A DNA stretch of 34,054 nucleotides from Paludibacteraceae bacterium (lineage in GTDB: Bacteria > Bacteroidota > Bacteroidia > Bacteroidales > Paludibacteraceae): NCBI GenBank assembly GCA_017384225.1, contig JAFNUD010000007.1, positions 1 to 34,054 on the forward strand, written 5' to 3'. Of this stretch, positions 8,318 through 18,557 are shown in pieces. Every line of letters begins with the position of its first letter. Position 1 is the first letter of the stretch. Made by a program: the position numbers and the translations under genes. A model generated the notes under the pieces. That model was not told where the DNA came from. It saw only the letters and a program-made list of their open reading frames with translations, and did no database searches.

Positions 8318-8339
8318 AGAGACAACTCGGAATTATTAA

Positions 8340-9140
8340 TTAAGAATTAATAGTAGATTCTATTCTTTGTGCTTGTCGCAGGATATGTTCCACATCGCTG
8401 AGTCGTAATTGATTAGCAGCATCAGAGATGGCTTTTTCTGGTTCTGGATGCACCTCCAAGAATAGGCCATCAATGCCCACTGCCACTGCAGCACGGATAA
8501 GATGAGGTACCATCTCACGATTACCACCCGTCACGCCTGCTTGGCTACTAGGCTGTTGTACCGAATGGGTGGCATCGAACACCACAGGATAGCCATACTC
8601 GCGCATTTTCACAAGCGATGTCATATCCACTATGATATTTCCATAACCAAAACTGCTTCCGCGCTCTGTGAGCCAAATACTTTTTGAGGCAATAAGACTA
8701 TTGGGCGATAAGGCAAGTGGATGGTTAGTTTCGATCTTAGCTATTGCTCCGCGCATATCCCAAGGCGCCATAAATTGACCTTTCTTTACATTGACAACCT
8801 TGCCCGTTTGAGCTGCAGCCACCAACAAATCGGTTTGACGAGAGAGAAAAGCGGGAATTTGCAACACCTCTGCTACCTCTGCTACAGGTGCACATTGCCA
8901 CGACTCATGTACATCGGTGAGAATAGGCAAAGAGAAAGTGGACTTTACTTCTTGCAAAATCTCCAACCCTTTCTCCATACCCACACCGCGCTCTGACAAG
9001 TTAGTGCGATTAGCTTTATCATAAGAGGATTTGAAATACAAAGTGATGCCCAATCGATCGCACACCTGCTTTAATGTTTCAGCGGTGTACATTACCATAT
9101 CTCGACTCTCTATGGCACATGGCCCTGCAATCAAAAACAT
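8340..9140 (-). CDS. kdsA: KDO 8-phosphate synthase (metal-dependent class)
   Basis: Condenses arabinose 5-phosphate with phosphoenolpyruvate to give KDO 8-phosphate for the lipid A inner core. 266 residues. The start reads [12 protein letters not shown]; the Cys in GPCAIES marks the metal-dependent class (the metal-free class has Asn there). KSSYDKANRT carries the KANR motif that separates it from DAHP synthase. PILTDVHE, RGSSFGYGN, FDATHSVQ and FLEVHPEPEKA complete the barrel. The gene is directly upstream of kdsD. Its own upstream spacer has the heptamer-like CTCTAAA, CTTTAAA stretch (9144-9157). Confidence 0.95.
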   Translation of the reverse strand: MFLIAGPCAIESRDMVMYTAETLKQVCDRLGITLYFKSSYDKANRTNLSERGVGMEKGLEILQEVKSTFSLPILTDVHESWQCAPVAEVAEVLQIPAFLSRQTDLLVAAAQTGKVVNVKKGQFMAPWDMRGAIAKIETNHPLALSPNSLIASKSIWLTERGSSFGYGNIIVDMTSLVKMREYGYPVVFDATHSVQQPSSQAGVTGGNREMVPHLIRAAVAVGIDGLFLEVHPEPEKAISDAANQLRLSDVEHILRQAQRIESTINS

Positions 9141-9143
9141 AAT

Positions 9144-9160
9144 CTCTAAACTTTAAACTA
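9144..9160. repeat. 7-base-period spacer before kdsA
   Basis: CTCTAAA and CTTTAAA plus CTA, i.e. GTTTAAAGTTTAGAG on the transcribed strand, lie three bases before the kdsA ATG. The same GTTTAGAG core recurs before tgt (24507-24521) and before the GH97 gene (27412-27427). A looser version (AGGTTAAAGTTTAC) lies before the LOG gene at 10810-10823. Confidence 0.5.
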
Positions 9161-10249
9161 TTTCGTATAGATGCGTATCCAATCAATATCCATTTGACCT
9201 GTACCACCCTTCTGCTCTTGTGGCAAATAACTGCGTACCAACAAGTGAAGTGCTTTATCTGCCAATGGGTTCTGCGTGCGAGATACTTCTACATTGTTTA
9301 CGTAGTTCACTACCTCCTGCTCGTTCCAAACAAGGGTGTAGATAGCCTCTTTAACCAAATGATTAGCAGGCAAGAGGTGTAATGACTTCTTAGCATTGAT
9401 AGTCGTTAAACAGAAAACATGTTTTGCTTTGCCAATTGTGCGTACTTTGGCTTGAATAACACCCGATTTAGGGGCAATAGCCTCAGTCGTATGCCACACA
9501 TCGCTTGTGTAAGCAAAATCGTGCATAATCATACCCTTGGTTGGATGCCATGCAGGGAAAGTTGTTTTCTCTTTTTTGGTAAAAATAGTCCACATACGAT
9601 TAGTCACTAGGGTATTTCTACCTTTGGTGTATGCCTGTAGCTCACTCACATGCGAGTGGTCAGCCTTGAAATCCTTGTTCGGATAGAGAAAACCAGTTTG
9701 CCATACAGCAGACAATTTAGCCGTTTCGCACTCCTCCGTCCATACGGTAGAGTAACTCTCCAAGTCCGCTATTTCTTGTTCTGTATGTTGGAAGAAAAAC
9801 ACAATATCCGCATGCTTAACCAACTCATTGTAGCGTTTCTCTTGTTGGCTTTCAGGAGTAGTAAACCAGCGTTTTGGATTCTTCCAAAAAGCATTGGCTT
9901 GTTGGAACTCAGGAGTTTGGATTTGTTCAGATAGCGCCAAGTATTGAGCAATCTCAGGTTTCTCTTTCCATGCTTGTTTTTTGAGCAAGTTATAGAGAAT
10001 AACTGATGTATTCCAACTCAATTGTTTGTACAAATTCATGGTGCTACCTTCTTGGGTGTCGGCATAGCGAGTTGTTGTGAGTTTTGTCTTTTTTGATTGG
10101 AAATCAGCCGATTCTACCACTTTTTTCAAAGTGTGATATTCTGCTAAGAGATCACTTTTTTCTATCTTACGATAGCGCACAGCAATCTGTGCTTGCTCTT
10201 GCAACCATTGCTCAAACTGCTTGGTACTAAGCATTTTTACTGTTTGCAT
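9158..10249 (-). CDS. Uncharacterised protein with GH16-like C-terminal domain
   Basis: 363 residues without a signal peptide or membrane segment, so probably cytoplasmic. The first ~150 residues are rich in Lys, Gln and Glu and predicted helical. The last ~150 look like a concanavalin-type beta sandwich: SGVIQAKVR, YTLVWNEQEVVNYVNNVEV and the terminal MDIDWIRIYTK resemble glycoside hydrolase family 16. The ExDxxE catalytic motif of GH16 is not visible, so a binding or structural role is more likely than hydrolysis. It sits between the LOG gene and kdsA in the gyrB-led run. Function unknown. Confidence 0.7.
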   Translation of the reverse strand: MQTVKMLSTKQFEQWLQEQAQIAVRYRKIEKSDLLAEYHTLKKVVESADFQSKKTKLTTTRYADTQEGSTMNLYKQLSWNTSVILYNLLKKQAWKEKPEIAQYLALSEQIQTPEFQQANAFWKNPKRWFTTPESQQEKRYNELVKHADIVFFFQHTEQEIADLESYSTVWTEECETAKLSAVWQTGFLYPNKDFKADHSHVSELQAYTKGRNTLVTNRMWTIFTKKEKTTFPAWHPTKGMIMHDFAYTSDVWHTTEAIAPKSGVIQAKVRTIGKAKHVFCLTTINAKKSLHLLPANHLVKEAIYTLVWNEQEVVNYVNNVEVSRTQNPLADKALHLLVRSYLPQEQKGGTGQMDIDWIRIYTK

Positions 10250-10261
10250 AAGTATGTGTTT

Positions 10262-10804
10262 TTAAAGTTTAATTACTATTAGTTTGTCTATCAATTCTTC
10301 TATTGTGTCCACGAACTGAGGAGCATACTGTTCTTCTTGAGGCAGAAAGGATAGTTTGCGCATCTGATCTGTCAGCTGTTTTAGTCCTTCGTAAAACCCT
10401 TGGTAGTTCAATACAAAGCAAGGCTTACGATGTTCGTCTATCGTACCACTCGCCACTACGTCCATCATCTCATCAAGCGTACCATAACTACCGGGTAAGC
10501 AGACAAAACAGTCTGACAAGTCCTTCATTTTCTGTTTGCGCTCGCACATGTTGACCACTGTATATAGTACATCACAATTATCTGCCATACGTTTGGCTTG
10601 GATAATACGTTGGGGTATCACGCCTTCTACCGTGCCACCAGCAGCCTTTGCCGCATTGCTCACACGTGTCATCAGCCCACCCGTAGCACCGCCATACACC
10701 AAGGTGTGTCCTGCTTGGGCAATCCACTGACCTAGTACATCACCGAGTGCCAAATACTCTTCAGGTATTCTGTCTTTTGCACTACAATAAACAGCAATCC
10801 TCAT
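10262..10804 (-). CDS. LOG-family protein (TIGR00730 type nucleotide phosphoribohydrolase)
   Basis: 180 residues. Members release the free base from nucleoside 5'-monophosphates; in plants and some bacteria this activates cytokinins. Visible motifs are VYGGATGGLMTRV (36-48) and PGSYGTLDE (104-112). The latter is the PGGxGTxxE catalytic/phosphate-binding motif with the second Gly replaced by Ser, a conservative change. The conserved Arg and Glu of the active site can be placed at GVIPQRI and DE112. It starts 29 bases after gyrB and is probably co-transcribed with it. Likely a nucleotide-salvage or housecleaning enzyme; the substrate is not known. Confidence 0.88.
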   Translation of the reverse strand: MRIAVYCSAKDRIPEEYLALGDVLGQWIAQAGHTLVYGGATGGLMTRVSNAAKAAGGTVEGVIPQRIIQAKRMADNCDVLYTVVNMCERKQKMKDLSDCFVCLPGSYGTLDEMMDVVASGTIDEHRKPCFVLNYQGFYEGLKQLTDQMRKLSFLPQEEQYAPQFVDTIEELIDKLIVIKL

Positions 10805-10833
10805 CGCCCGTAAACTTTAACCTTTCGCTATGA

Positions 10834-12936
<2,103 letters not shown>

Positions 12937-12976
12937 TATCTCTTTTGATATTTATTGAGAAGTGCGCTCAAATCAA

Positions 12977-13022
12977 AGAAAAATGCGTTTTTAAGTCAAA
13001 TTGATATGACTCAAAACGCATT
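12977..13022 (-). terminator. Terminator after rlmI
   Basis: Minus-strand arms AATGCGTTTTGAGTCA (13022-13007) and TGACTTAAAAACGCATT (12998-12982) pair along almost their whole length with an 8-base loop. TTTCTTTG follows. It separates the rlmI unit from the gyrB promoter. Confidence 0.8.
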
Positions 13023-13062
13023 GTGCAAACTCAAAATAGCTTAAATCGAAGATTTTACAAAG

Positions 13063-14274
13063 CTATTCTACTTGCAAAACCAAGCCCTTTAGATATTCAC
13101 CCTCGGGGTGGTAGATATTGATGGGGTGGTCGGCCGGTTGATGCAACTGGTGCAAGATACGCACCTTACGTCCTACTTGTGCTGCGGCAGAGAAGACTGC
13201 CAAACGGAACATATCCTTATCTATCGCCTGCGAACATGAGAATGTAAACAAGATACCACTAGGACGGATAGCCTGTATGCCCTTAGCGTTCAAACGTTGA
13301 TAGCCACGCAGGGCATTCTTAACCGCATCGCGGTGTTTGGCAAAAGCAGGCGGATCCAATACGATGAGATCATACTTGCTTTGGTTCTTGGCTAAGAACT
13401 CAAAAGCCTCCTCTGCAAAAGCCTCGTGCGGTGCGTTTTCGCCAAAATTATGTGCTACATTACTACGCACCAAGTCGATTGCTTTTTGACTCACATCTAC
13501 TGAGTGAACTAATTTTGCGCCACCACGCAACGCATAAACAGAGAATCCGCCCGTGTAGCAGAACATATTAAGCACCTCTTTACCTTGGGCGTAGTGCTCC
13601 AATAGTGAGCGATTATCACGTTGGTCAATGAAGAAGCCCGTCTTCTGTCCGCGGAGCCAGTCAATGCGAAAGTCCAATCCATTCTCTTTAGCCCAGAAAT
13701 CGCTGTTGAAATCGGCTTTTTCTGCACCAATCAAGTAACCTACGCGTTCCCCTTGAATAGGCGCTTTATGAGGTAAAGTATCATCAGACTTATAATACAC
13801 CTTATCCACTTGTGGCACTATCTGCACAATTGCCTCGGCAATCTCCATGCGATGGCAGTGCATACCGATGGAATGGGCCTGAATAACCGCCGTATCAGCA
13901 TAAATATCCACAATTAATCCTGGCAGGAAGTCACCTTCGCCATGAATAAGACGATAGGTGTTGTTGGTGGTAGAGATTAATCCTAATGAGCAACGAACAT
14001 TATAGGCTGCTTGGATACGCTCTGTCCAAAAGTTATGAGGCAGCTCACCAACGCCAAAAGCCAAGATGCGCACAGCAATAGAGCCAATCTGATAATGCCC
14101 AACGCCTAAGATTTTGCCGTTGGAATCAAGCACTTGTACCACTTCTCCTTCTTGTGGCTGTGCGTGCGGATAGTCTGCATCCAACTGAATACTACGAATA
14201 GCACCCGAGAAGACCCAAGGGTGAAAACGGAGAAGAGACTCTTCTTTGTGTGGTTTCAAATATACGGTTGTCAT
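13063..14274 (-). CDS. rlmI: 23S rRNA (cytosine-C5) methyltransferase, RlmI-like
   Basis: 403 residues, the normal length for RlmI/YccW, which makes m5C1962 in 23S rRNA in E. coli. The N-terminus has a PUA-type RNA-binding domain (about 1-75, with HPWVFSGAI and VVQVLDSNG). The SAM-binding motif is NMFCYTGGFS (236-245), with DPPAF (307-311) and SCSQ (346-349) in the catalytic core. The start ATG overlaps the stop of the exonuclease gene (ATGA at 14274-14271), which indicates translational coupling. Third and last gene of the DUF5063-like / exonuclease / rlmI unit. The exact target base in this lineage is inferred. Confidence 0.9.
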   Translation of the reverse strand: MTTVYLKPHKEESLLRFHPWVFSGAIRSIQLDADYPHAQPQEGEVVQVLDSNGKILGVGHYQIGSIAVRILAFGVGELPHNFWTERIQAAYNVRCSLGLISTTNNTYRLIHGEGDFLPGLIVDIYADTAVIQAHSIGMHCHRMEIAEAIVQIVPQVDKVYYKSDDTLPHKAPIQGERVGYLIGAEKADFNSDFWAKENGLDFRIDWLRGQKTGFFIDQRDNRSLLEHYAQGKEVLNMFCYTGGFSVYALRGGAKLVHSVDVSQKAIDLVRSNVAHNFGENAPHEAFAEEAFEFLAKNQSKYDLIVLDPPAFAKHRDAVKNALRGYQRLNAKGIQAIRPSGILFTFSCSQAIDKDMFRLAVFSAAAQVGRKVRILHQLHQPADHPINIYHPEGEYLKGLVLQVE

Positions 14275-14993
14275 TTTAGGTGAGAGGTTAGAGGTGGGGT
14301 GTTTTCAGTACACTTTTTAGCCATGGCTTCTTGCTGACGGCGTATCTGTGCTTCTTTTTCGGCACGTTTGAGTGCATCAATAGCGCGCTTAGAGAGTGGT
14401 TTGACCTGTTGTAATGCCAGATAAATACTTAGTGTAGCCCAAGCATCGGTAGAAGCATAACGTGCTTGTTCGGCGGTTAGATACGAGTTTTCCCAATTGG
14501 TAAGCTGTTGTGCTTTGCTAATCTTTTTACCGAAGATAATAGCAAATATCTTTTGTAAGCCTAATTCCATAATACCATACTTGCATACCATTGCTTGTAA
14601 ATCTATGCAGTTAGCAGGTTTGAAATCACGTCTTCTACGCAAGCCATTGATATCATCTTTGAAGGCTAATCCCACTTTGCATATCTCTGGATCTGCGAAT
14701 ATTTGTGCGATTTCAACGGGCAATCCCACATGTGTTAATCGGAATAGGTAACATCTTTCGAGAGTGGCTATCTGTACTAATGCGGTAGGATAATGCACAC
14801 CACGCTTGAAGGATGGTCGTGCCTCGGTATCCACTCCCAAAATAGTGTGTTGGCGCAAATATGCAACAGCTTCTGCCACCATATCGGGTTTGTCCACTAC
14901 AACGATATCGCCTTCGAAGAAAGTGACAGGTAGCGCTTGAATAGCAGTCTTATCAATGTGTGGCGCAAAGGTATTTGGCAAGAAACTACTCAT
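14271..14993 (-). CDS. DEDDy 3'-5' exonuclease, RNase D-like
   Basis: 240 residues from the ATG at 14993. The frame is open further upstream, to 15110, but that part overlaps the preceding gene and does not look like the family. Exonuclease motifs are VDTEARPSF (Exo I, Asp/Glu), GLAFKDDINGLRR (Exo II) and YASTDAWATLSIY (Exo III, DEDDy form). No HRDC domain follows, so this is the single-domain type rather than full RNase D. It is likely to trim structured RNA 3' ends, given its rRNA methyltransferase partner; this is inference. The last codons are built from 7-base repeats (14274-14301) and encode the tail TPPLTSHLK. Confidence 0.88.
   Translation of the reverse strand: MSSFLPNTFAPHIDKTAIQALPVTFFEGDIVVVDKPDMVAEAVAYLRQHTILGVDTEARPSFKRGVHYPTALVQIATLERCYLFRLTHVGLPVEIAQIFADPEICKVGLAFKDDINGLRRRRDFKPANCIDLQAMVCKYGIMELGLQKIFAIIFGKKISKAQQLTNWENSYLTAEQARYASTDAWATLSIYLALQQVKPLSKRAIDALKRAEKEAQIRRQQEAMAKKCTENTPPLTSHLK
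14274..14301. repeat. 7-base-period repeat at exonuclease 3' end
   Basis: TTTTAGG, TGAGAGG, TTAGAGG and TGGGGTG are contiguous. On the coding strand they specify the last residues of the exonuclease and reach the first base of the rlmI start codon. Confidence 0.7.
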
Positions 14994-15000
14994 ATCATGA

Positions 15001-15531
15001 TTACATGTCTTTTTCGTTGTTAGTAGCAAGGAGATGTAATGGACGCAGTACGTTAAGCAACTTTTGTCCCCAATGTTGCTCGAAAGCCTCCAAACAGTTA
15101 ACCAACGCATCGTTCATAACCGATTCTTCACGTGTCTGGTAATTATATGCCATGTCCTTTATTTCTTGATAAATATCAGCTATGTTTTCCGATATAAAAG
15201 CTGTGATTGGTTCGTCAGAATAGCGCATATCTTCTACAAATACCTCAAGGTAGGCATCGTCAGAACCTAAATTTAGCGCGATAAATTGGCGTAAATCTTC
15301 GTATTCTTGCTCAGTGACGAAACGCTCTGGATATCCGTCTAACTCTTCTGTGTTTTTAGGTAGAAGGCGGGCTTTTAGATACAGAAGAGGCAAAAGACAT
15401 AGCATTTTTTCGATAAAATCGGACTTTTCATGCTCGCTTATATGCTCTAAATAGAGACATATCTGCACTGCCACTGTCACAAATTCTATGACAGGTTCTT
15501 GATAAACATAATGTGTAGAAGATGTATTCAT
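15001..15531 (-). CDS. DUF5063-like Bacteroidales protein
   Basis: 176 residues from the ATG at 15531 (a TTG two codons earlier, at 15537, is possible but weaker). Soluble, acidic, mostly helical; no signal peptide or catalytic motif. VIEFVTVAVQICLYLE near the start, MLCLLPLLYLKARLLP (about 43-58) and the closing ALVNCLEAFEQHWGQKLLNVLRPLH match what I recall of DUF5063, found in Bacteroidetes in this same position before an RNase D-like exonuclease and an RlmI-like methyltransferase. Function unknown. The context suggests an accessory role in RNA maturation or ribosome work. It has its own promoter and lies seven bases before the exonuclease start. Confidence 0.75.
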   Translation of the reverse strand: MNTSSTHYVYQEPVIEFVTVAVQICLYLEHISEHEKSDFIEKMLCLLPLLYLKARLLPKNTEELDGYPERFVTEQEYEDLRQFIALNLGSDDAYLEVFVEDMRYSDEPITAFISENIADIYQEIKDMAYNYQTREESVMNDALVNCLEAFEQHWGQKLLNVLRPLHLLATNNEKDM

Positions 15532-15589
15532 AATCAAAATTTGTACAAAGTAGTATATGCTACCTGTGCTTTATTGCCATATTCGTCTG

Positions 15590-15620
15590 CAAAATTACTA
15601 CTTTTTTTTCACATATGCAA
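15590..15620 (-). promoter_or_regulatory. Promoter of the DUF5063-like/exonuclease/rlmI unit
   Basis: Minus-strand TTG at 15620-15618, a 20-base spacer, and -7 TAATTTTG at 15597-15590 followed by CAG. Between this and the upp promoter (15770-15800) lies AT-rich sequence in which I see no gene. Confidence 0.8.
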
Positions 15621-15769
15621 ATTGTTAATAGAAATTGTAGAACAAATTGCCTGATTGAGTAAGCCAATAACTGCAATTTTTATCTTCATCTACCTCTGTT
15701 GGTTAAGAGATGTATGTGCATAAAAAGCTTATAGGAATACGCTAAATCTTGCAAAAAATGCTTAAATAT

Positions 15770-15800
15770 TTGGTCAATTCACAAAAAAATAGTATTTTTG
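15770..15800 (+). promoter_or_regulatory. Promoter of upp
   Basis: TTG at 15770-15772, a 20-base spacer, and -7 TATTTTTG at 15793-15800 followed by CAG. The start codon is 25 bases further on, so the leader is short. Confidence 0.8.
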
Positions 15801-15825
15801 CAGCCTATTTAAATTCAAACTACCC

Positions 15826-16488
15826 ATGAAAGTAATTCATCTATCAGAGCAACCATCGTTGCTTAATCAGTATCTTAAAGAAATGCGCAGTGTAGATGTG
15901 CAAAAGGATAGTATGCGTTTTCGCAGAAATATAGAGCGAATAGGCGAGATAATGGCCGTTGAAATCAGTAAACAATTGACCTATACGCTTGAGCAAGTAC
16001 AAACACCATTGGCAATCGCTGAAATGCAAGTGTCTCAGGACCAAGTGGTGTTGGGCACTGTTTTGCGGGCGGGACTTCCTATGCATCAAGGTTTTTTAAA
16101 TATGTTTGACCGTGCAGAGAATGCGTTTGTTAGTGCCTATCGTCGCGAGACAATAGGACGCAGAGGAGAAACTAATTTAGAAATCATTTCAGAGTATTTG
16201 GCAGCTCCAAGTATAGAAAATAAGACGTTGATATTGGTTGATCCTATGTTGGCTACAGGATTGTCAATGGAAGTAGCTTATAAAGCATTATTAAGTCATG
16301 GAATGCCAAAAAATGTTCATATTGCTTGTATATTTGCGACACCTCAATCTATTCAATATTTGCAGGATACTATGCCTGAAGATGCAATGTTATGGTGTGC
16401 AGTAATAGACCCAGAATTGAACGAAAAGAAATATATTGTTCCGGGATTGGGTGATGCAGGCGATTTGTGTTTTGGTGCAAAACTTTGA
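15826..16488 (+). CDS. upp: Uracil phosphoribosyltransferase
   Basis: Makes UMP from uracil and PRPP in pyrimidine salvage. 220 residues. The PRPP-binding loop is LILVDPMLATG (135-145), and the uracil-binding C-terminal motif is YIVPGLGDAGD. VLRAGLPMHQGF and YRRETIGRRGE match the flexible loop region of UPRTs. The stop overlaps the probable start of the next gene (TGATG at 16486-16490), so the VanZ-like gene is co-transcribed. The gene and its downstream neighbours to parC are visibly richer in A/T than the gyrB and ribosomal genes. Confidence 0.94.
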   Translation: MKVIHLSEQPSLLNQYLKEMRSVDVQKDSMRFRRNIERIGEIMAVEISKQLTYTLEQVQTPLAIAEMQVSQDQVVLGTVLRAGLPMHQGFLNMFDRAENAFVSAYRRETIGRRGETNLEIISEYLAAPSIENKTLILVDPMLATGLSMEVAYKALLSHGMPKNVHIACIFATPQSIQYLQDTMPEDAMLWCAVIDPELNEKKYIVPGLGDAGDLCFGAKL

Positions 16489-16880
16489 TGTGTTCTTCCT
16501 TTTTGATGATACGAATTGCTGGATATTGGAAGACTGTTCTTATAGCCGCAGTTATTTTGTATTTTAGTTTATTGAGGGATCCTAGTTATTCTCTTCCGCC
16601 CGTTCGTTATGGTGATAAATGGGCTCACTTGTTGGCGTATGCTATTTTAGGAGCAATCGCTTTTTTGGATGCCAATACAGCTAATAAAATGAGATGGGGC
16701 ATATTGTTTATAGCTTTCATTTGTCCAATGCTATATGGAGGTGCGATAGAAATAGTACAAGAGTATTTTTTTTATCCTCGTACGGGTAGTTTTGGGGATT
16801 GGTTGGTAGATTGCATTGGTGTTGCCATTGGTTGTGGTATTATTGCCGCATACTTAAAAATCAGAAAAAGTAAACAATGA
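16488..16880 (+). CDS. VanZ-like small membrane protein
   Basis: About 130 residues and four hydrophobic segments. VanZ-family markers are DKWAHLLAYAILGA after the first segment, and EIVQEYFFYPRTGSFGDWLVD before the last. Named after the teicoplanin-resistance protein VanZ, but in Bacteroidetes these are common housekeeping membrane proteins of unknown function. The ATG at 16488 overlaps the upp stop. Starts at 16467 and 16506 are also possible; the last would leave only a short lead before the first membrane helix. Its stop overlaps the dprA start by four bases (ATGA). Confidence 0.8.
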   Translation: MCSSFLMIRIAGYWKTVLIAAVILYFSLLRDPSYSLPPVRYGDKWAHLLAYAILGAIAFLDANTANKMRWGILFIAFICPMLYGGAIEIVQEYFFYPRTGSFGDWLVDCIGVAIGCGIIAAYLKIRKSKQ

Positions 16881-17950
16881 CACAAGAATGGCTTAATAGA
16901 ATCGCTTTGATTTGGGCGTTGCGTAATCGGCAAAAATATGCTCGCGCTTTGTTAGATAAATTTGGTTGCGCGACTGAAGTTATTGTGCATAACCCTGATA
17001 TTGTAAACAAGGAAGCTTTTTTGCGCGCAGAACAAGAAGTGCGGTTTGTAGAACAACACAAGATAAATACTTATTTTTACCAAGATTCTACATATCCATA
17101 TCGTTTAGCTCAGTGTGTAGATGCTCCATTATTGCTCTATAGTAAAGGGAATGTGGAAGTCAATCCAAAACATGCAGTCAGTATAGTCGGCACACGAATG
17201 CCTTCTGAGCGTGGGAAAGAGTGGTGTAGAAATTTTGTATTGGACATAGCATCAAAAATACCCAATACTACTATCATTAGCGGATTGGCTTATGGAATAG
17301 ATATAACTGCTCACAAAGCTGCATTAGAGGCGGGATTATCTACAATTATCATTCCTGCACATGGCTTAGATCGTATTTATCCTTCCGTACACCGCAATGT
17401 GGCTATTGCAGCATTGGAAAAAGGAGGGATCTTAACGGAATATATGCATGGTACAGAACCAGAGCGATTCCAATTTGTAGCACGCAATCGTATCATAGCT
17501 GGCATGGCGGATGCTGTAATAGTTGTGGAATCTAAATTAAAAGGAGGATCGCTTATTACAGCACAGATGGCGCAAGATTATAGTCGGGATGTGTTTGCTC
17601 TACCAGGTAGGTATAATGACTCTCTTTCGGAAGGATGTAATCGACTCATTCAATCCAATCGAGCACAATTAATTGCTCACGCAGAAGATTTGATTGCTGC
17701 TATGCAATGGCAAATAGATAAAAAGCAACCCTTACAAACTATAATGCTCGATGTGATGCATGATTTAACCGATCGTCAACAACATCTCTTTAATAAACTA
17801 CAAGAACAGGAAGATGGGTGGCATGTCAATCAGTTGGTCATAGAAACGCAGCTCTCCTATAGTGACATTGTTGCCGAACTAATGGTGCTGGAAGTAAATG
17901 GACTCGTAAGGGGATTGTCAGGAGGGATGTGGCGGTGTGTAGAAAGATGA
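16877..17950 (+). CDS. dprA: DNA-processing protein DprA/Smf
   Basis: Binds incoming single-stranded DNA and loads RecA in natural transformation; also widely conserved in non-competent bacteria. 357 residues. An N-terminal helix-hairpin-like segment (about 1-70) precedes the Rossmann-like DprA core, which contains SIVGTRMPSERG, ISGLAYGIDITAHKAAL, IPAHGLDRIYP, FVARNRIIAGMADAVIVVE and GSLITAQMAQDY. A winged-helix C-terminus (about 295-357) ends LEVNGLVRGLSGGMW. It overlaps the VanZ-like gene by four bases and is last in the upp unit. Confidence 0.95.
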   Translation: MTQEWLNRIALIWALRNRQKYARALLDKFGCATEVIVHNPDIVNKEAFLRAEQEVRFVEQHKINTYFYQDSTYPYRLAQCVDAPLLLYSKGNVEVNPKHAVSIVGTRMPSERGKEWCRNFVLDIASKIPNTTIISGLAYGIDITAHKAALEAGLSTIIIPAHGLDRIYPSVHRNVAIAALEKGGILTEYMHGTEPERFQFVARNRIIAGMADAVIVVESKLKGGSLITAQMAQDYSRDVFALPGRYNDSLSEGCNRLIQSNRAQLIAHAEDLIAAMQWQIDKKQPLQTIMLDVMHDLTDRQQHLFNKLQEQEDGWHVNQLVIETQLSYSDIVAELMVLEVNGLVRGLSGGMWRCVER

Positions 17951-17975
17951 TTTTAACGAAAAAAACACTAAAAAC

Positions 17976-18006
17976 TTGCATAAGTTCAAACTTTTTCGTA
18001 CCTTTG
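17976..18006 (+). promoter_or_regulatory. Promoter of the small protein/folB/parC unit
   Basis: TTG at 17976-17978, a 20-base spacer, and -7 TACCTTTG at 17999-18006 followed by CGG. The first start codon is 37 bases further on. Confidence 0.85.
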
Positions 18007-18042
18007 CGGCGTTATTTGAGAAACAACTAAAATAATCAATAT

Positions 18043-18207
18043 ATGAAAACTCTTTTGGAAAATTTAGGTGCAATCTTAGTATTGCTGGGTGTGGTTTGTT
18101 TAGCAGTGTACTATTTCGGCGTGCAGGTAAATGGTTTGTTGGCAGCAAGCTTGACTCTTGAGGTGGCTGGCGTGTTCGCATACATTTTGTTGAATAAACG
18201 TTCGTGA
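18043..18207 (+). CDS. 54-residue small membrane protein
   Basis: Open from the ATG at 18043 to the TGA at 18205-18207. It begins MKTLLENLGAILVLLGVVCL and ends YILLNKRS, with two hydrophobic helices (about 7-24 and 31-49) separated by FGVQVNG. A Bacteroides-type promoter lies 37 bases ahead, and the stop overlaps the folB GTG start (GTGA), which supports real translation. It is the first gene of a unit with folB and parC. No family recognised; function unknown. Confidence 0.75.
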   Translation: MKTLLENLGAILVLLGVVCLAVYYFGVQVNGLLAASLTLEVAGVFAYILLNKRS

Positions 18208-18545
18208 TTATTCGTCTTCGCGATATCCAGTGCCATGCCTATCATGGAGTCTTGGACGAGGAAAAAAGGAAGGGAAATACCTTTCGAGTAAATGTCGCTA
18301 TAACAATTGATACCCCTCTTGGGGTGTATTCTGATAGTATCCAAGATACGTTGGATTATCGTTGTGTTTGTGATATCGTACAGAGAGAGATGCGTATACC
18401 TTCTGATTTGATTGAGCATGTAGCTTGGCGCATTAAACAAGCAATCCAGATAGCCTTCCCTATTGTAGCAGATGTGTCTGTAACGGTGGCTAAAAAATCG
18501 CCTCCGATGAGTTTGCCGATGGAATGGGTAGAGGTGGAATTATGA
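18204..18545 (+). CDS. folB: Dihydroneopterin aldolase
   Basis: Cleaves 7,8-dihydroneopterin to 6-hydroxymethyl-dihydropterin in folate synthesis. 113 residues, usual length. Signature parts are IIRLRDIQCHAYHGVLDEEKRKGN (N-terminal strand and active-site Glu), LDYRCVCDIV, LIEHVAWRI and the C-terminal VTVAKKSPPM with the catalytic Lys. The start is GTG, overlapping the stop of the 54-residue gene, which implies coupled translation. No other folate gene is nearby. Confidence 0.92.
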   Translation: MIIRLRDIQCHAYHGVLDEEKRKGNTFRVNVAITIDTPLGVYSDSIQDTLDYRCVCDIVQREMRIPSDLIEHVAWRIKQAIQIAFPIVADVSVTVAKKSPPMSLPMEWVEVEL

Positions 18546-18557
18546 TTTCTTAACCTT

